In this document: positions 1 through 9,739 of the stretch, one piece after another
Position numbering within the stretch: position 1 is the first letter of the stretch
How the letters are laid out: each line of letters starts with the position of its first letter
Source of the DNA: Allolobophora icterica
Taxonomy: Eukaryota > Annelida > Clitellata > Crassiclitellata > Lumbricidae
Assembly: GCA_963556255.1 (NCBI GenBank)
Contig: OY744608.1
Coordinates: 69,098,322 to 69,162,321 of the forward strand
Length of the DNA stretch: 64,000 nt
Direction: 5' to 3'
Notes under the pieces: model-generated
The model's database searches: none
Told to the model about the DNA's origin: nothing
Seen by the model: only the letters and a program-made list of their open reading frames with translations
Made by a program: the position numbers and the translations under genes

Positions 1-99
1 TGTTTTTGGCTTAACGATGGTTTGGTTCAAGGGCTACAGCTTCGCACAGGCAGCTGTTCAACGATACTCGGCTTTAAGTACTCTTTCAAAAGCCAAAGT
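1..99 (+). CDS. SLC5A8-like: copy A exon 7 (partial, runs off the left edge)
   Basis: Encodes the V-F-G-L-T-M-V-W-F-K-G-Y-S-F stretch, then the QAAVQRYSAL motif that aligns with NQSQVQRY of SMCT TM6. The donor is AAAGT|GTAAGC, phase 2. The first base follows the same sequence found at 55752 in copy D. Confidence 0.85.
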
Positions 100-3000
100 G
101 TAAGCACATTGATTTACTGCACAAAAAATTCACCCAGCTTATAGTCTGACCGATCTGACTTTCCATCGGGCTTCCCCGGATTATGATTTGACTAAAATTT
201 TGCGATTAGCGACTATCGAACGATGATGTGTTCGTTCTAGAAGTCAATCGAGTAGATGAAACGATCAAAAGAAAGAGCTGATTAACCGAATTAAAAATTC
301 TAATCACAATAATTATCATCGACGTCGATGATCTTGCTGTCATTTTTAATTTAATTAACTTTAATATTTATTCTTTAATATTTATTCTTTAATTAAGCGC
401 CTGCAAACGCACTGCGCTGTACATGTACATGTTATGCGATAAATCTTAACTACTAACAGAACAGACAGCCTGCAATACACATCATCAATACATCATCATC
501 AATACACATTAATATACATTGTTTATCATCAACATCGCTTTATATTATCGTGAATATGTCCCTAGAACCGTTGCCTTGAATCTACCCATCTGTTACGCTA
601 TGATTCTACTCGTCTGCCTCATCGGACTCGTCGTTGTTTCCTACTACGCATCCATCGGCTGCGACCCAATCGCCAATCGCGAGATCAGCAACGCCAATCA
701 GGTTCATTCATATATATAAAGTTTCCAGTGATTCATTTTTGATATATCTAACTTGTAATTAATATTCATATTGCATGGCAAAGGCATTTTCGTGTTATAG
801 ATTATATTTCCTATGGGGAAAACAGTCTGCTCGTGAATTTATGGTGTTAAAGAGCAGCTGTAACAACAACTTCCAATGCAAACCTTCTACAATTTGGAGC
901 ATAAGTGCAGTCCTACTGATGGGCCAAACAGATTTAATAATTCACTTTAGGCCTGTTTTTATTTTAAGGCGACAATGATCTTGTAGAGCAGTTTACATGG
1001 TACTTCGGTATTTCGCTGAAAAGAGTCATAAAGTACTTGGACCTACAAAAGATCTATGAAATTTCCGAACGCAAATTTGAGCAAACAGAAAAATTTTATA
1101 ACCAAGCATATTTTGAATTACAGTGTGGTGTCAGTCCAAAAAGTATGCCTATAGGTGTGGGTGCAACTGAATGTTATCAAATTAAATAACAAGTAAATAG
1201 TTTATTTTTCTTATATTAAGCCTATGGTACCGTTTTAGCTGTTGCCTCATTTTGTGTTGAAAATGTTTGCCGACGCTCCTGGTTTTGCTGGACTTTTTCT
1301 GGCCACGCTTTACGGAGCAGCTCTAAGGTCACTATTGTTGTCATAATTGAACGTTATCTCCTTCTAGCCTTGGTTATCTTTATTTAAGAAATAATGTTGA
1401 AAACAATCACAGCGGAAGTTTTGAGCTCTCGATTAACTCATTATTTTGTGGCTACTATTTTGGACAGTATGCCGCGCTACTACTAATACGAAAAAGTATT
1501 TCCCGATGCTTTTTGTCAGTAAAGTAATCGTCGTCTCTCCAATCCAGAAGTCTGGAACAATAGGCGTTTGTTAGTTGGCTTTGTTTATATATTGACAGCA
1601 CGGTTTCTTCGGCGTTGAGTGGAACTGCCGCTAACTGTTGGGAAGATATTCTTCAATGGAAACTGATGCACTGGTCTGAGTCACGCAAAGCTCTGCTCAA
1701 CCGATTTCTAGGTCTGTTGGTCTCTACTTAGAACAATGCTTCACCTCCTTCCGCTATAATTATATTGGTCAGGGTCCTGTTGCTATCGTGTTCTCTTCTG
1801 TCTTCTTCTGAACCTCTGTCTTTTTTTATTCACTTCTTTGGTGGAGATAGATAGACAGATAAATAAGTAAGTAAGTAAGTAACATCCTAACAATGAATAT
1901 TTTGAACTGTGGAATTATGCGAGCATGGGAGAGTGGACTGAGGGAGTAGTAGGTGACTTTGTTTGTGGGCTGTTGGTGCAGGATGTGGCCATGAAGGATT
2001 ATGTGGTACTGGGAAGCAAGGAGTAACAGGAGCATTTTTGGGGTTATCATTTGGTGCATGACGTGACCCTGGGGATTTTTTTATGCGGTTATGGACACTA
2101 AGACGCAGGGTGTAGTAGGTGGCTTTGGTTTGGGGTAGTAGTCGATTTGGTGCAGAACGAAACTCTGCGACGACTATGCGGTCATGGGCAAGGGGAAGCA
2201 GAGAGTAGGCATATGTTAGCTAAAATTACTGTACAATACGGTACTGAACTTGCACAATACTTAATTTTTCCATTTGCTGTCCTACCTACTCGAACGTACT
2301 TTATACAAAGACAAATATATTATTGTAGTATTTGTGTTTGGCGTTGCTGCAACTGGACTGGCTTTCATAGCATCTGCGGTTCCTGGTCCCATTACCCAGG
2401 TAGGGGGACTTTGTCACCGGAAAGAAGAACTTAGTCGTCGTCATCGTTTGCATCATCGTCATCATCATCATTTTCACAATCACCCATATTGGCGATGTGA
2501 TTGTTTTAAGGTCTGTATCAGTTTCATCTTTGTGGCCATTGTTCGTTTTGTTTCCTTAACATAATAAGTTAACGGTGTATTCGTAAACTCAATTTGAGTA
2601 AATATAAATAAATGTTCTTCTAGATTTAAGGTTGATTTCCCAAGACTGTTTCGGTTTCACGTGTTCTATAACTTCCACATTAACCATAGCTGCGTAATAC
2701 TATTCAAAAGATAAATCCGCCAACTTTGCCTTAAGTTTGATTGCCCATTTATAACTATTTTAGATCACAATATCGCTGGGTGGTGTAATCATTGGACCTT
2801 TCACAGGAATGATTTTCCTTGGTGGACTAAACAGACACGCCAACTCGAAGGTTTGCTATGCATCTTCCATACCGGCAACCATGCTTTCATCCTCACGATA
2901 TGCAAAGCGACAAAGGCTGATTATAAACACTGTATCGCATCAACTCAATTCGCTGTTAATCTTTCATTCTTAAGACGTATCAGCTTCATGTGCATCACCT

Positions 3001-6000
3001 CTAATGGACATAACGCTGGAGCCACAGATTGAGAAACTTGTTCTTGTTGTAGGGAGCAATGGTTGGTGGTATTACAGGCCTGGTCTGGAGCTTGTGGTTG
3101 ATAATTGGAGCTTACACGCTGAAACGAAGACATCCTTCTCTCCCTCCTCTCAGCATCGATGGATGCATGAAGCCCAGTAATCTCACCTTTCCAAACTATG
3201 ACGACACCAACTCCAGTTCCGTCTTTCACTTCGTCGACGAATTTCCTATTAACACAACGATGACGTACTTCCGTCCGCTGACAAATCAAACAGTTGAGGT
3301 AAATAATGTAAATAGGACGGAATATTGTTGGACAACTGGAGAGTTCAGGTGTCACCAAGTAAGCCTCGATTTATATCGCGTCTTCTGCGAACGTCTTGAC
3401 GAGACAATTGGCCACCCTAATCAGCAGGCCCGTCCGTTAGTCAAACTAGGCAGCCGCCTAGTCTCCGCCGATTTTTAGGTACCGCCAATTTTCCATTTTT
3501 CCGAAATAAACATCAAAAAATAATTTATGGAAATTCATAAATGAAACAACGTTGGATTATTTTTTAATTATTATACGCGAGATGGAAGTATTATAGAGTA
3601 GGTGTAATAAACTATGTTCTATTAAGGTAGGGTTCACCGTTAAGTTTTAATCATAAGTTTTTGCCTAGGGCCGCCAAATGTCTTGAGCCGGGCCTGCTAA
3701 TCAGTGTTATAATTCGAAAATAAGGTAAAATTCATCTGCAGGCGAGCTTCACGAGAAACCGTTTGTTTTAATGATTCTCAAAATAACTTGTAGTTTATCG
3801 ATTAACGTGCTTGGACTGTCAGTCCTCTCGACTGAAGTTCAAATCTCTGCTACGACATACCTTATTTTGAGATTTCGGCTCCAATTGCGATCCCAGGTCA
3901 CTCATTTATAAAGAGTACACCGACCAGTGACCACACACCCTCAGTTTGATAATTTAGTGAAGAGGAATAGAACTGACCTCCCGCCCCAACATAAGAAACG
4001 AAGGCTAGTGAATAAGCTAAGCCTGGCATTTAGCTTCTAAGTCATAACGTAACTATAGGAATGCGATTATTAAATCTTCATGCTGCTGGTTGGAGAATCA
4101 AATCAATGGCTGTGCGGACGGTCGCTGGAAGACGAAAATTTCTCCAGATAGGACTGTCGATGCCACTTTGAAGACCTTGCAGAAAAATGAAATCTAACTA
4201 TAAGAACAATTCTCGTAACGCGCACTCTGCCACTGCTCGTACTCTGGCAGTCCCAGTCCCAAGCATGGAGAAAGGAGGAGGGCGACGCTAATCATCTTTG
4301 TTATGACATAGTGTCGTTAAAGAGCAACTAAGCAACCGGACTCGGCAAAACAGTAGGCCTAGTCAGAACATGCAACAATAATTTGAGTTGCAAACTTCGT
4401 ATGGGATCATGTAGAAACCGGTAATGAACGAGGCATATAAATGTTGCTGAATGCTTCAACAATGTCTTTTGTGAGTCACTCTATCGGACTCTAAAGGCAA
4501 TGTATCAAACGTAGCGGTTCAAACACGTTCAGATGATTTTACCAGTCACTGTAGAGTGAGATTAACCACAACATGTTTCGTTTATAGGTGGAATATCGTG
4601 GACTTGAGAAATTCTATTCCATTTCGTACATATGGTACAACTTGTTGTCGTCACTAGTCACGTTCATCACTGGATCCATTGCATCTTTTCTGCTCAGTAA
4701 GATACACTATGAATGACGACTTTCTGAATTTAACATGACAAACGTTTCTAGCAGTAAAAGTTGATAAATTCGAATTTTTGGGTCATTGTCAAGTTTATTT
4801 GCTATTTTTGTTCTTTAGTCATTTTATTTGCAATAATTGTTGACAATGTTTTGCGATTGTCTTGACTTGGTGTTTGGTTAATAATTAATTACTATGCTAC
4901 GTGTTTAGCTGTAAACATTGCATGGACTAGCTTTTCGTTTAACAGTTTTAGAGAATTGGTCAGTAGCGTCAAGTAACAAGACAGCGCTTTTATAGGACGA
5001 TATTGTAAGCGTCTAAATACATGGACATGTAATTAAGGTGGTTGTGGGATGTGTAACATCACACGGAGGATGGACGGTGTTATGGCTCTTTCAGTCGGAT
5101 GTCCTGCCATAGCACACCAGAGGCCCATGCAAGGGTCCGATAAACTGACAACGCTCAGTAGCTCAAGACTTCATTGAAGAAGAATAGTGCAGTGTACATT
5201 AGTCACTCTTTATGTTGTCGATAACGACGACAAAATCCATTTCTATTGCTTTAGCTTATAAACAGACTGGATGCAGTAACTAAAACCATGTTTGGTAAGA
5301 AAGTCACCAATACTCGTTTACTCGTTTACTCATTGGCTACCTTTATTCATCTCGCTTTGTCTCTGGCCAAATCTATCTATGTTTCTTGCATCTCTATGTC
5401 TCTCTCTGCCTCGGACTGCGTTATGAGATCTGGATTGTTAAGTGGCCTATGTTTAGGCGTCTGAGCAAGTCTCTAAGCAGATGCTTTTCCTCAACGTACT
5501 GGATCCGCACAGATCACCCTACGGACTCTTGAAATTGCCCCACAAGTTGCTATTACTGGCTGAGACATTGATATTAAAAATTCATCTTGCCGCTTGCGAA
5601 ACCTTTTTCGTGCCATAGATCTGACCTGAAGATCTCCTCTTTATTTGTTTATACAAGGAATTGTTCCCCATAAATAGGTCAGCTAATCCGTGAACAAATG
5701 GTTGCAATAGACGAATAAAACTATTGAATACAACTGAACTTTTTCTTTCTTCCTCGACAGGAGACAGATCGGTAGAAGAGACAGTGGACGAGTCTCTTCT
5801 AATAAATTTCAGAAACGTTTTTAGATGGAGAACCGACCCAAATTCAGACTCAAAGCCGGAACAGTATTCTCTTAAAGACTACGATCCAACGGTTGGTATT
5901 TCTAATCCAAAACGTTAGGATTGTAGGTAGAAAAGAGAAAATTTTGTAATAGCTTTGAGTTTATAATTATTCAGACAATGAAAATATATTCAGGTGACAA

Positions 6001-6572
6001 TAGACTCAAATGATATAATATAGTAGTAGTAGTAGTAGTAGTATATTTGTTTATTACGCAAAACTGGTTGGCACACCGCAACCATGAACAAGAGAATAGA
6101 TAATGTAAATAATATAAATTAAAGTTATGCTGGTTTTGGGTTAAATATCCTTCACTAGTGATGCCAATTTGCCAAACCGTTAGGTACCCTAAAAGAATTG
6201 TGCAGATGTGCACACATGATCAAACACTTGGTCCGCGTTGATCGATCTCCAATTCTTGATTGATGCTTTGTGAATAAAGTGAGTGCTGCTATAAAAGTCA
6301 TCAAATTCAATAACATCAATTTCCCAGTTTACTAACCAGTCTCACCGTTGCTTAGTGTAACACAAGTTTTAGTAGGGTTGTATGAATATAATTGGTGTGG
6401 TTTTATAGATTTTATAATTATATAGCCCAAAAATTGTGCTTTATCATATTAGTAGATTAATACGCATTAACATCATGATTCAGATTTAGAGTCTTTAATC
6501 TTTGCTGAACAGGTTGATTTTCGACCTGCAGCGAACGGCAAGAAGCATCAGTCAGTAGAGTCGAGTATCTAA
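1..6572 (+). CDS. SLC5A8-like: SLC5 SMCT-like transporter, copy A (5'-partial gene model, exons 7-16)
   Basis: Coding exons: 1-99, 566-701, 1239-1327, 1599-1711, 2329-2399, 2764-2850, 3053-3298, 4588-4696, 5761-5891, 6513-6572 (stop TAA). The window opens inside exon 7, so roughly the first 240 codons are missing. All junctions are GT/AG and phases join without a stop. The product is the C-terminal 60% of a sodium/solute symporter related to vertebrate SLC5A8/A12: TM8 with S-T-V-S-S-A, an extracellular loop with sequons NLT, NSS, NTT and NQT, a last TM, and a cytoplasmic tail ending ESSI, a class I PDZ-type end. Known SMCTs carry lactate, pyruvate, short-chain fatty acids or nicotinate with sodium; the substrate here is unknown. 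Exons 7-8 are closest to copy D, exons 14-16 and the 3' flank closest to copy C. Confident about family and exons; function in detail is inferred. Confidence 0.85.
566..701 (+). CDS. SLC5A8-like: copy A exon 8
   Basis: 136 nt. The first base completes the split valine codon. Encodes TM7, then the S-I-G-C-D-P motif matching the H-D-C-D-P of SMCTs. Acceptor ccctag, donor CAG|GTTCAT, phase 0. This non-consensus donor is kept in all four copies. Confidence 0.85.
1239..1327 (+). CDS. SLC5A8-like: copy A exon 9
   Basis: 89 nt starting LLPHFVLKMFADAPGFAG, equivalent to the L-M-P-Y-L-V-L region of SMCT1. Ends in phase 2 inside a serine codon at L-Y-G-A-A-L-S. Confidence 0.88.
1599..1711 (+). CDS. 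SLC5A8-like: copy A exon 10
   Basis: 113 nt. Encodes the TM8 start T-V-S-S-A-L-S-G, then a helix with ILQWKLMHWSESRKALLNRF. The third residue after V-S-S is Ala here and Ser in B, C and D. Confidence 0.85.
1840..1885. repeat. gata/gtaa short tandem repeat
   Basis: Tetranucleotide run (gata, then gtaa) in intron 10 of copy A. The same run lies at the same intron position in B, C and D, probably an old minus-strand LINE tail. Confidence 0.6.
2329..2399 (+). CDS. SLC5A8-like: copy A exon 11
   Basis: 71 nt, TM9: VFGVAATGLAFIASAVPGPI then T-Q. Acceptor attgtag, donor CAG|GTAGGG. Confidence 0.87.
2764..2850 (+). CDS. SLC5A8-like: copy A exon 12
   Basis: 87 nt in phase 0, TM10: begins ITISLGGVIIGPFTGMIFLG and ends LNRHANSK, matching the G-P-L-M-G-L-F-A-L-G block of SMCTs. 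The donor is AAG|GTTTGC. Confidence 0.88.
3053..3298 (+). CDS. SLC5A8-like: copy A exon 13 (glycosylated extracellular loop)
   Basis: 246 nt, 82 codons. Encodes TM11, the R-R-H-P-S-L-P-P-L motif, then a hydrophilic loop with the conserved D-G-C and four N-X-S/T sequons. The start follows a tgtag acceptor. Confidence 0.88.
3425..3696. mobile_element. hAT-type non-autonomous element in copy A intron 13
   Basis: 272 bp with ends CAGGCCCG...CGGGCCTG, flanked by a perfect 8-bp duplication ctaatcag (3417-3424 and 3697-3704). B and C lack it at the matching intron position. 8-bp duplications with CAG-type ends are typical of hAT elements. Confidence 0.85.
3795..3960 (+). mobile_element. possible degenerate tRNA-derived SINE head
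   Basis: Contains a B-box-like word gaagttcaaatct preceded by gcttggactgtcagtcctc, a tRNA-arm-like layout. No clear tail or duplication was found, so this is weak. Confidence 0.3.
4588..4696 (+). CDS. SLC5A8-like: copy A exon 14 (last TM)
   Basis: 109 nt. Encodes L-E-K-F-Y-S-I-S-Y-I-W-Y, which corresponds to M-D-N-W-Y-S-L-S-Y-L-Y in SMCT1, then a hydrophobic helix. Donor A|GTAAGA, phase 1. The flanking intron is very close to copy C. Confidence 0.88.
5761..5891 (+). CDS. SLC5A8-like: copy A exon 15 (cytoplasmic tail)
   Basis: 131 nt. Acidic then basic tail with V-D-E-S-L-L and F-R-W-R. The donor is ACG|GTTGGT. Reading through it gives eight more codons to a TAG at 5918, a possible alternative end. 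Confidence 0.75.
6513..6572 (+). CDS. SLC5A8-like: copy A exon 16 (terminal)
   Basis: Acceptor gctgaacag. 19 codons plus TAA, ending E-S-S-I. The exon is recognised only by conservation of acceptor, frame and tail among A, B and C. Confidence 0.7.
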   Translation, partial: VDFRPAANGKKHQSVESSI

Positions 6573-7396
6573 TCGATCACCAAAAGGACATCGTCTTCAC
6601 TTAAGCGAGCAAAATGAAAGAAACATGGACTTACAGATGGACAGAGCGATCTGATAACATGCCAACGTTAGACTAGAACATAATATGTGTTCTGTGTCGG
6701 CTCTGAGTGGGCGACGAATGTTCTACGAAGGACTGAATTGCACACACCTCGCATTCCGTATATGCAGAATAGGATGAATGGGAAGTCAAACGCAGACACT
6801 TTAGGGTCTTGTAAGTGTCCAAGGGCACACGTAATTTGAGACAGACGAAAGCAAGATTCACATATTTCTTTTTTAATTTGGATTTCATGATGATTTAGCT
6901 TGTCTTTTCGTAATTCTTTGTCCTCTACTCTTTTGACGTATTTAACACTGCAGTTCATGCTAGGATCTCTCGTCAGGATTTAGACATTGAAAGTTTAATG
7001 CATGTGTGTCAGAATATGGTTCGGTTTGCCACGAGTAAACTTGTGAATTTGAAATGTAAATGTGGACGTTTTCATAGAATGACCGTATCTGGACCCTGCT
7101 CGTTTTTCAATGAATTGATCGGGTGAGATCGTTCACCACATGTGGCCAAATGGCGCCACGCCATTTTGTAAGGTCCTCGTGTACGGACCGTACTAGCCCG
7201 AGATTTAAACAGCACTCATTCGATCACGAGTACGTTTTAAGAGAGTGTTTCTTATAGAAAAGAATTGGATTTCAATCGAGGAGTCAAGTATCACATCTAA
7301 ACTTAAATGTTATGATCACAATTTATGTACAGCACATATTGTGCATTTTTGCATGTAGTGATGCATTTGCGTATGATTGTATCGTATTTAAAGATT

Positions 7397-7810
7397 TCTA
7401 AAGCGCCTCTCCTAGTACGACCTAATCGTGGCGCTCCCAGTGCCAGAAGCCCCGAAGGAGTAGAAAATATTTAAAATAGCGGATAGAAGCAGGAAGATCC
7501 CAGTTAGGATCGTATAACGATCGCAGGGGGGGGAGTTCGTTCCAAAGCGAGGGACCACTGTAGGCAAAAGCACGATGCTGAGCCATGGCTGCCCTAGACC
7601 GAGGGTCACAGAGGTCAGGCCGATCCAAAGAGCGGAGTGGACTAAGTGAGACATCCGAGATGGGCTGACGAATCGAGTCACGAAGGTAGGTTGAGGCTTG
7701 ACCCAAGAACGCTCTATAAAGAAAAAGAATTTTGAACTGAATACGGGCAGTAAAGGGGAGCCAGTGACGGTGCTAAGTAAGACATTATAGGTCGAGATGT
7801 GGGAGAAGCG
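7397..7810 (-). mobile_element. L2/CR1-like LINE 3' end, minus strand
   Basis: Minus-strand translation gives RAFAYSGPSLWNELPP, the conserved end of L2/CR1-type reverse transcriptases, followed by a tail with the GGCGC...GCGCC hairpin. Homologous remnants lie after B (26646) and C (45248), so the insertion predates the duplications. Confidence 0.75.
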
Positions 7811-7817
7811 ATGGAAG

Positions 7818-7873
7818 TGTGTGTGTGTGTGTGTGTGTCTGTGTGTGTGTCTGTGTGTATGTGTGTGTGTGCG
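7818..7873. repeat. (GT)n microsatellite
   Basis: Interrupted GT run abutting the LINE remnant. The equivalent runs after B and C differ in length. Confidence 0.9.
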
Positions 7874-8035
7874 TATGTTTGTGTCTAGGTGCATAATATA
7901 GCAAATTTAGGGTACCTCATTAAATTGTGTTATGTTTAGAAAAGTATTGACCGCTTTTAGGAGTAAAACGTAACTTTAGTGCGACTCAAGTAGGCAACTG
8001 AAGTCAACTTGACCTGCTGCTTTATCATTAGGCCT

Positions 8036-8110
8036 ACTAGTGGATATTGTGCTGTACTGTCAACCTGAACGTCAGAGATCAAATCCGCGACAAGGAAGAA
8101 TTTGTTTCCA
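8036..8110 (+). mobile_element. tRNA-like SINE head in the A-B spacer (shared)
   Basis: gtactgtcaacctgaacg...gagatcaaatccgcg has an arm and B-box-like layout. Counterparts follow B (27290) and C (45850). Degenerate; not a functional tRNA. Confidence 0.4.
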
Positions 8111-8588
8111 AAGTTCGGCTCCACTTACGACCCTTAGCCAGCTATAGATCAGCTATAGATATGGAAAACCTATATTGTGACTTCAACGACGGCGGAAATA
8201 TTAGGCGGCGATGTAGAGGAATGACGACCAACCCTCATATAAATATATATAGGCTAAGAAAATGAAGTCACTAACACTTTAGACTCATTGCTGCCCCTGT
8301 GGGTTATCTTAAGGAACTGTCCATATTAGTCAAAACTCCTGCAGATGCTGTTCCTGTAAATAAACCGCAGCTTCAACTAAAAACAAGACTATAAGAAAAA
8401 GTATGCAGGACCTACTCAGAGCAAATGATAAAGATTTTGGCCAAAACTGACTGTTTGAGCTGGTTCTTGTTCGATACCATCTCAGGCACTGACGAAGAGT
8501 TTGCTATTGTACTGATGAGGAGTTTACTTAAGGACCGATGAAGAGCTTACTTAGGTAGTGACGAAGAGTTTTCTTATGGACTGATGAA

Positions 8589-8642
<54 letters not shown>
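8589..8642. repeat. (AT)n microsatellite
   Basis: Uninterrupted AT run of about 54 bp in the spacer before copy B. Confidence 0.95.
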
Positions 8643-8645
<3 letters not shown>

Positions 8646-9403
8646 CAGCGTTGAACAGCAATAAAGCAAAGTCCACATGGTCTTAAATCTTTCTGCCTTT
8701 CTAGTTATCAAACAGAAATGTTATATCTCGAGGCCATAACGTACTCGACTCATCATCATGTGTTTCTGGCTCATGACCATTGGGACCGCGTTGCTATCGC
8801 TTCGTCGCAGATGGTAACTTGAGCATTTTAAGGTCGAGCTGCATGTGTTTCCCTGTAGACCTTAGTACACTCTATCGTCGTCAAAGGGTTCAAAGTGTAG
8901 TAATATGATGCGTCTTTTGTTATAGACTGCCGAGTTTGACGCCAACGAAAGATGATTCAATCAGGACTATTTGCCTTCACTTTGCCTCGACATACCGTTG
9001 CCGTCACTAGAGGAATTAACTAACGTTTCGGAACTGCATGGCGCTTGATTTTCTCCTCTCGTCGCATCGCTAAACTGTTTTTCTTGTTTCATTTCGTTAT
9101 TTATTTATTTATTCTGTTGAGGGTATTCGATATTGTCTTCTCAAAGCTTGTTAAGTACTTATGAGTATAACTAGACAATTACTGAAGCGCCTTTTCTTAG
9201 ATGTTTTGAATCGGCAGGGGAATTATAATTGTCACCCGCATATAAACTTTAAATATATTTATACATGAGATTTCGGACTTGATATTTATGAAATTAATCG
9301 ATATATTCTAACCTTTGATAATAACAATCAATATTATGTTAAATTTAATCATTGAATATATTGTTTCTTATTAGTTTATTCTCTTAGTACAGCAACCGTA
9401 ACG

Positions 9404-9739
9404 ATGGATAAGTTGGCCTGGCAGGACTATCTGATCCTGGCGGCATTCCTCATCATCTCACTTGGAATCGGTGTCTACCATTCCTTAACAGGTGGTCGAC
9501 AGCGGACAACTTCTGAGTTCATCATGGCAAACCGTTCGCTCAAGGTTCTTCCGACGGCTCTGTCTCTTCTGGTCTCCTTCCACTCGGCCGTTATGATCTT
9601 GGGAATGACAGCAGAGATGTACAGCTACGGATCGCAATTTCTCATCATGTACATGATTTCAATCACGCTGGCAATATTACTCACCATGCAGGTGGCCGTT
9701 CCATGGATCTACCCGATGAAATTAGTCAGCATCAACAAG
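9404..9739 (+). CDS. SLC5A8-like: copy B exon 1
   Basis: 112 codons from the ATG; TM1-TM3. Starts M-D-K-L-A-W-Q-D-Y and ends S-I-N-K at donor AAG|GTTAAA. Confidence 0.9.

Larger units (their letters stand above)
6573..9403. other. A-B intergenic spacer
   Basis: Holds the 3' flank of A, a minus-strand LINE tail (7397-7810), a GT tract, a tRNA-like SINE head (about 8036-8110), spaced copies of a tgatgaagag motif (8490-8590), an AT tract and the 5' flank of B. The stretch 8740-9403 is strongly similar to 47485-48143 upstream of D and is absent upstream of C, so it likely holds the shared promoter. A possible splice acceptor sits just before caaccgtaacg ahead of the B start codon, which may mean an untranslated first exon. 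Confidence 0.6.

Noticed and set aside
5724..5918. TAG at 5918 as the normal end of copy A
   Set aside because: A downstream exon conserved in A, B and C joins in phase and gives an SMCT-like tail; the TAG is kept only as a possible retained-intron form.
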